Positions 4,875 to 7,909 of a DNA stretch of 7,909 nucleotides are shown piece by piece. Both the position numbers and the translations under genes were made by a program. How positions within the stretch are numbered: position 1 is the stretch's first letter; every line of letters begins with the position of its first letter. The notes under the pieces are model-generated. The model was not told the origin of the DNA. It saw only the letters and a program-made list of their open reading frames with translations, and ran no database searches. The DNA is from F23-B02 sp963633225 (GTDB lineage: Bacteria; Bacillota; Clostridia; Oscillospirales; Oscillospiraceae): assembly GCA_963633225.1 (NCBI GenBank), contig CAVGXR010000004.1:1-7909 (forward strand). The letters run 5' to 3'.

Positions 4875-5744
4875 ATGGACAGCGAAAAGTGCACTATTCT
4901 GCTGAGCATACTCAAAAACGGCAGCATGTCGGCAGCGGCGGAGGAGCTAAACTACACGCAGTCGGGTATCAGCCGTGCGGTCGAGGCGCTCGAAAAATCG
5001 GTCGGGTTTCCGATACTCAGCCGCGGGCGCGGCGGCGTGCATCTGACGCGGGAGGGCGAGGAGCTGCTGCCGTCGATGCGCGAGCTGGCGTACTGGGCAG
5101 AGCAGTTCGACCAGACTGCGCAGAAGCTGCGCGGCGTGCAGGCCGGAAAGCTGGCGGTCGGCTCGTCATACGTCAAGTTCTTCCCGTGGCTGACAAAAAT
5201 AGTATCGGGCTTTCACGAGAAATACCCGGGGATCACGGTGGAGCTCTGCTCGGGCACGAGCACGGAGCTTGCCGCCCGCATGAGCGCCAAGGCTCTCGAC
5301 TTCGGCATCATAAGCCGCCGCGAGGGTTCGTTTTCGAGCACCGTCATAATGCGCGATGAGCTCGTTGCGATGCTGCCGCCGGAGCATCCGCTGGCGCACA
5401 GCGCGTCGGTTCCGGCGACGATATTTGAGACTGAGCCGTTCATTGAGATACACACAGGACTTCAGACCGACAACACGCTGTGCTTTAACGACCGCGGCAT
5501 CAAGCCGAACCTGAGCTTTTCCACGCCCGACAGCTTCATTGCCTGCGGCATGGTCAAGGCAGGGCTGGGCGTTTCGCTGGTAAACCGCGTCATTGCCGAT
5601 GAGCTGTCCGATGCCGTTGCCTATGTGCCGCTCGATCCGCCCGAGGTCATCGAGATCTGCGCCGTCACTCCGCCCGATGATGTCATCTCCCCCGCCGCAA
5701 AGGTCTTTAAATCTTACTTCTTCAGTTTTTTGGAGGCGCATTGA
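4875..5744 (+). CDS. LysR-family transcriptional regulator, 289 aa
   Basis: This is a DNA-binding regulator of the LysR type. The N-terminal winged helix-turn-helix is plain: residues 17-40 read as an A-A-A-E-E-L turn followed by YTQSGISRAVEALE, then the wing FPILSRGRGGVHLTREGEELL (45-65). A linker helix runs to about 90. The effector-binding domain starts at GKLAVGSSYVKF (91-102) and ends near 285. Length is normal for the family. The ATG at 4875 is preceded by GAGGGGTGA (4861-4869), better placed than anything near the in-frame ATG at 4842, which would add 11 residues. It lies divergent to the DMT transporter across superimposed promoters, so it most likely controls that gene and itself; the inducer is unknown. 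The last codons (LEAH, stop) coincide with the start of a terminal repeat, suggesting the original C-terminus was replaced when that element arrived. Confidence 0.92.
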   Translation: MDSEKCTILLSILKNGSMSAAAEELNYTQSGISRAVEALEKSVGFPILSRGRGGVHLTREGEELLPSMRELAYWAEQFDQTAQKLRGVQAGKLAVGSSYVKFFPWLTKIVSGFHEKYPGITVELCSGTSTELAARMSAKALDFGIISRREGSFSSTVIMRDELVAMLPPEHPLAHSASVPATIFETEPFIEIHTGLQTDNTLCFNDRGIKPNLSFSTPDSFIACGMVKAGLGVSLVNRVIADELSDAVAYVPLDPPEVIEICAVTPPDDVISPAAKVFKSYFFSFLEAH

Positions 5745-5768
5745 CGCAGCTGCCTATACGGAGAGTTA
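5733..5768 (+). repeat. Terminal repeat copy D, overlapping the LysR stop
   Basis: GAGGCGCATTGACGCAGC followed by TGCCTATACGGAGAG. The first nine bases encode Glu-Ala-His, the last three residues of the LysR protein, and the TGA stop (5742-5744) lies inside the repeat. It is closest to copy C at the inner end of the left element (TGCCTATACGGAGAGTGAAGC). Confidence 0.75.
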
Positions 5769-5772
5769 AGCA

Positions 5773-5793
5773 GTTAGCCGTTAGCCGTTAGCC
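5773..5793 (+). repeat. Three tandem GTTAGCC heptamers
   Basis: Three perfect 7-bp units, where the left element holds four slightly diverged ones. This is a short tandem array internal to the repeat element. Confidence 0.8.
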
Positions 5794-5868
5794 AAATGTA
5801 TTCGCTCGGAGAGCGAATGAAATTTAATTTGTGCGTTAGTGGCAGACTAAAACCAAACACGAAACAGT

Positions 5869-5908
5869 AAAAGACAGCTTGGACATACATCCGAGCTGTC
5901 TTTTCAGC
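5869..5908 (+). terminator. Terminator-like hairpin downstream of LysR
   Basis: AAAAGACAGCT (5869-5879) pairs with AGCTGTCTTTT (5894-5904). Inside, U5880-G5893 and GGA/UCC continue the stem to 15 pairs with a 6-nt loop. In this direction the stem is unbroken, and it lies about 125 nt beyond the LysR stop, so it can end the LysR mRNA. Being A-rich on the left and T-rich on the right, it could also stop ybaB transcripts from the other side. Confidence 0.65.
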
Positions 5909-5938
5909 ATTCGATATTAAATTTAGTACCGACTATGC

Positions 5939-5958
5939 GGAACAGGCAAGCCTGTTCC
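5939..5958. repeat. GGAACAGGC palindrome, right element
   Basis: GGAACAGGC (5939-5947), AA, then GCCTGTTCC (5950-5958), followed by CTAC. It is a perfect copy of the unit at 1900-1919 in reverse orientation. Confidence 0.75.
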
Positions 5959-6062
5959 CTACAAGGATTGGCGGTAGTTTCGGTCGGGCACAAGCAACTA
6001 CGTCTTGCTTAATCTCCATGCGAATTGCCCGCCACGGCGAGTGGCCATGCCTGTTCCCTACA

Positions 6063-6110
6063 GGGTGCGTTGCAGTATTTGATGTGCAGCAAAAACATTG
6101 CAACGCACCC
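6063..6110. repeat. Perfect 12-bp inverted repeat
   Basis: GGGTGCGTTGCA (6063-6074) and TGCAACGCACCC (6099-6110) are perfectly complementary around a 24-nt loop. The matching place in the left element (about 1745-1795) is decayed and pairs only partly, so the right copy appears the better preserved of the two. Confidence 0.7.
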
Positions 6111-6145
6111 ACGGGATGTGAAACAAACTTATTTCCATCATTGTT

Positions 6146-6195
6146 TCGATACCGTGTTGACGCAATATGCGTATCCGCAGCTGCGTCAGTGCGCT
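6146..6195 (-). repeat. Diverged terminal repeat copy E, just after the ybaB stop
   Basis: Read on the - strand it begins AGCGCACTGACGCAGCTGCG, then GATACGCATATTGCG and CACGGTATCGA. It starts one base after the ybaB stop codon. TGACGCAGCTGC is shared with copy D and CACGGTATCGA with copy B. It can fold through TGACGCA/TGCGTCA (6182-6188 with 6158-6164) but has no U-run, so it is not an obvious terminator. Confidence 0.5.
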
Positions 6196-6196
6196 A

Positions 6197-6523
6197 TCAG
6201 AAAGGAAAGCCCATGGGGGTGAGCTTGCTCATTGCCTCGTTGGTAGCGTTCTCGCTCTGGGTGATCGCCTCGTTGACCGCAGCGACGATCATGTCCTGAA
6301 GCATCTCAACATCGTCGGGATCGACAGCCGAGGGGTCTATCTCTATGCTCTTGAGTGCGCGGGTGCCGATCATCGTTGCCTTGACAGCGCCGCCGCCGAC
6401 AGTGGAGGTAAACTCCTTGCTCTCGAGCTCCTGCTGCATTTTCATGAACTCTTCCTGCATCTTCTGGGCCTGCTTCATCATGTTGCCGCCGCCCATACCG
6501 CCGCGAAATCCGCCTTTTGCCAT
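6197..6523 (-). CDS. ybaB: YbaB/EbfC family nucleoid-associated protein, 108 aa
   Basis: This is a small DNA-binding protein of the YbaB/EbfC family, which forms dimers and associates with the nucleoid. The glycine-rich N-terminus MAKGGFRGGMGGGNMMKQAQ leads into a Met/Gln/Glu-rich helix (about 13-35: KQAQKMQEEFMKMQQELESK). Next come the core strand region EFTSTVGGGAVKATMIG (37-53) and IEIDPSAVDPDDVEMLQDMIVAAVNEA (60-86), then a short tail. All are typical of the family, and the length is normal. The start is fixed by AGGAGG (6538-6533) 9 nt before the ATG. The gene lies 31 bp after dnaX on the same strand and is surely co-transcribed with it. The usual third member, recR, does not follow: the strand runs directly into a repeat element and the convergent LysR gene. 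Confidence 0.95.
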   Translation of the reverse strand: MAKGGFRGGMGGGNMMKQAQKMQEEFMKMQQELESKEFTSTVGGGAVKATMIGTRALKSIEIDPSAVDPDDVEMLQDMIVAAVNEAITQSENATNEAMSKLTPMGFPF

Positions 6524-6554
6524 ATTAAAATTCCTCCTAAATTGTTATATGAAA

Positions 6555-7909
6555 TTATACAAAACGAGTTTCCTTGAATTTTCTCAGCTCTTCAACGTCT
6601 CTTTTTGGTTTGCTGTTATCCTCGTGCAGCTCGGCGATCGTGAGCTTCAGGCTGCGTCCAGTGACGGCGGCTGCCGCCTCGCGCAGGCGCATAAGCACCG
6701 CCTGATTGTTCACGGCGTTAAAGAAAAATCCGGGCACGACCTCGAGCGCGAGCGTGTCAAAGCTCACGGTGCAGCGTGTCTGCACGGGGTTTGAAAGGAT
6801 CGGGATCACGCCACGCGGCAGCGTATCCTCGGCCTTCTCGACTATCGCCGCCCACAGCGCATCGTTATCCTGCGGAGCATCGGCGGCGCTTGCCGGAGCA
6901 TCGGGGTTCAGCTCAACGGGAGAGGCCTTATCCAGAAGATCGTCCTCCGGCTGATACTCGGCAAACTCCGACGGGTCAAGCTCATCGGACGGATCGGGCT
7001 CATACCGCGGGCGCGGCTCCGGCGGCTCGTCGAGCTCAAAGGGCGCTTCGTCAAGCGTGGAGTGAAACTCCTCCTCGTCCTCGCCGTCATTATTCTCTGC
7101 CGCCGCTGCCCGACGGGCAGGCGCGTTTTTCATATCCTCCTCGATGCGCGATACCCTTGCGCGGAGCTCGTCGAGCCCCTCGTTAAGGCGCGGGTCGCAC
7201 AGGGATATTATGCACAGCTCCGCCGTGAGCTTTGCGCTTTTCGAGTCGCGTATCTTCAGCAGATAGTCCGAGACCATATTGATGCGGCTTATCAGCTCCG
7301 CCTTCGTGAGCTTTTTGCAGAAAACATTCAGCATATCGCGGCTGAAGCGGCCCGATATAAGGTCTGCGCCGGTTTTGGGCGCTACCGACAGCATGAGGCA
7401 GTCGCGCAGCAGTGTGTTGAGCTCATACAGCAGCGTTGCGGGGTCCTTACCATCGCGCCAGAGGCTGTCAAAGAGCTTCAGCGCCTCGTCGGTGTTCCTT
7501 CTGACGGCATAGTCCAGCAGCTGCGCCGTGCGCCTGTTGCCGGTCAGACCCATCGCCGAATACACGGCATCGGTGTCTATATCACTCTCCCCCGAGCACT
7601 GGTCGAGCAGCGACAGCGCATCGCGCATACCGCCCTCGGCGAGCCCCGCGATGAGCTCGGCAGCGCTGCGCTCGAGCTTTAAGCCCTCGCACTGCGCAAC
7701 GTGCTCAAGATGTCCGGCGATCAGCTGCGCGTCGAGTCGCTTGAAGCTGTGCCGCTGACAGCGTGAAAGTATCGTTGCCGGTACCTTGTTGAGCTCCGTT
7801 GTTGCAAGGATGAACACCAGATGCTCCGGCGGCTCCTCGAGTATTTTCAGCAGCGCGTTGAACGCCGCGGTCGAGAGCATGTGCACCTCGTCGATGATGT
7901 ACACGCGCT
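6555..7909 (-). CDS. dnaX: DNA polymerase III subunit gamma/tau (5' end outside the window)
   Basis: This is the clamp-loader ATPase subunit of the replicative polymerase, which loads the sliding clamp onto DNA. About 450 residues are visible; the N-terminus with the Walker A P-loop and zinc-binding cysteines lies beyond the window edge. The first complete codons read RVYIIDEVHML, the Walker B motif. There follow NALLKILEEPPEHLVFILATTE (about 16-37), the sensor-1/SRC region VPATILSRCQR (41-51, with the arginine finger) and the sensor-2 region GGMRDALSLLDQ (91-102). Domain III extends to about 255, then a long Pro/Glu/Asp-rich linker (about 265-345), and a tau-type C-terminal part ends in ELRKFKETRFV. 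The GTG at 7904 is the internal valine before Walker B, not a start. I see no A-AAA-AAG-type slippery site in the linker, so no gamma-form frameshift is suggested. Confidence 0.97.
   Translation of the reverse strand, partial: RVYIIDEVHMLSTAAFNALLKILEEPPEHLVFILATTELNKVPATILSRCQRHSFKRLDAQLIAGHLEHVAQCEGLKLERSAAELIAGLAEGGMRDALSLLDQCSGESDIDTDAVYSAMGLTGNRRTAQLLDYAVRRNTDEALKLFDSLWRDGKDPATLLYELNTLLRDCLMLSVAPKTGADLISGRFSRDMLNVFCKKLTKAELISRINMVSDYLLKIRDSKSAKLTAELCIISLCDPRLNEGLDELRARVSRIEEDMKNAPARRAAAAENNDGEDEEEFHSTLDEAPFELDEPPEPRPRYEPDPSDELDPSEFAEYQPEDDLLDKASPVELNPDAPASAADAPQDNDALWAAIVEKAEDTLPRGVIPILSNPVQTRCTVSFDTLALEVVPGFFFNAVNNQAVLMRLREAAAAVTGRSLKLTIAELHEDNSKPKRDVEELRKFKETRFV

Larger units (their letters stand above)
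5733..6195. mobile_element. Right MITE-like repeat element (463 bp, no transposase)
   Basis: This is the second copy of the repeat element, in opposite orientation to that at 1662-2223. It fills the whole gap between the convergent LysR and ybaB genes. From left to right: terminal repeat D (5733-5768) overlapping the LysR stop; three heptamers (5773-5793); hairpin ATTCGCTC/GAGCGAAT (5800-5818); terminator-like hairpin (5869-5904); GGAACAGGC palindrome (5939-5958); a conserved body with the GCCAC/GTGGC hairpin near 6031-6045; a half palindrome (6049-6061); a perfect 12-bp hairpin (6063-6110); and the degenerate terminal repeat E (6146-6195) ending beside the ybaB stop. Bases 5732-6116 align with the reverse complement of 1742-2223. 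No open frame inside has a ribosome binding site or a recognisable protein. Confidence 0.55.

Noticed and set aside
1742..6116. Composite transposon carrying CLC, DMT and LysR as cargo
   Set aside because: Neither arm encodes a transposase, no flanking duplication is visible, and each arm is itself a complete element with two ends next to gene stops, which fits two independent insertions better.
7080..7150. Programmed frameshift site in dnaX giving a gamma form
   Set aside because: The only A-run in the linker region is GAAAAAC, not an A-AAA-AAG slippery heptamer, and no following hairpin stands out.

Overview
The window looks like chromosomal DNA of a gut-type, fairly high-GC Firmicute of the Clostridia, most plausibly Oscillospiraceae/Ruminococcaceae. 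This is inferred from strong AGGAGG/GGAGG ribosome binding sites, TTGACA-N17-TATAAT-type promoters, the dnaX-ybaB pair and the style of the intergenic repeats. No species can be named from the sequence alone.

Layout, left to right: the C-terminal end of a membrane-anchored surface protein (+, 1-242); a sigma-A-type promoter and a membrane family-2 glycosyltransferase (+, 406-1656); a 562-bp gene-free block of structured repeats (1662-2223); a CLC-family anion transporter with features of the fluoride/proton CLC-F branch (+, 2310-3563); a cluster of palindromes ending in a strong terminator (3568-3760); an EamA/DMT-family transporter (-, 3820-4704), divergent from a LysR-type regulator (+, 4875-5744); a second gene-free repeat block (5733-6195); then ybaB (-, 6197-6523) and the 3' part of dnaX (-, 6555-7909, running off the window).

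The genes themselves are ordinary. The LysR regulator and the DMT transporter form a textbook divergent regulator/target pair, with promoters that are exact mirror images about position 4801 and therefore cannot both be occupied. The dnaX-ybaB genes form a replication/recombination housekeeping operon, and recR, which commonly follows ybaB, is not the next gene.

The unusual content lies between the genes. The two repeat blocks are the same element in opposite orientations. Each has an outward-starting terminal repeat (GAGGCGCATT...CTATACGGAGA) at both ends, a heptanucleotide tandem repeat, several perfect hairpins and a terminator-like hairpin of which 36 bp are identical in the two copies. 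No transposase is present, so they resemble MITE-like non-autonomous elements. Five copies of the terminal repeat occur. Four start within about 7 nt of a stop codon, in the sense orientation of that gene, and one supplies the last codons of the LysR gene. I see no defence system, CRISPR array, tRNA or rRNA.
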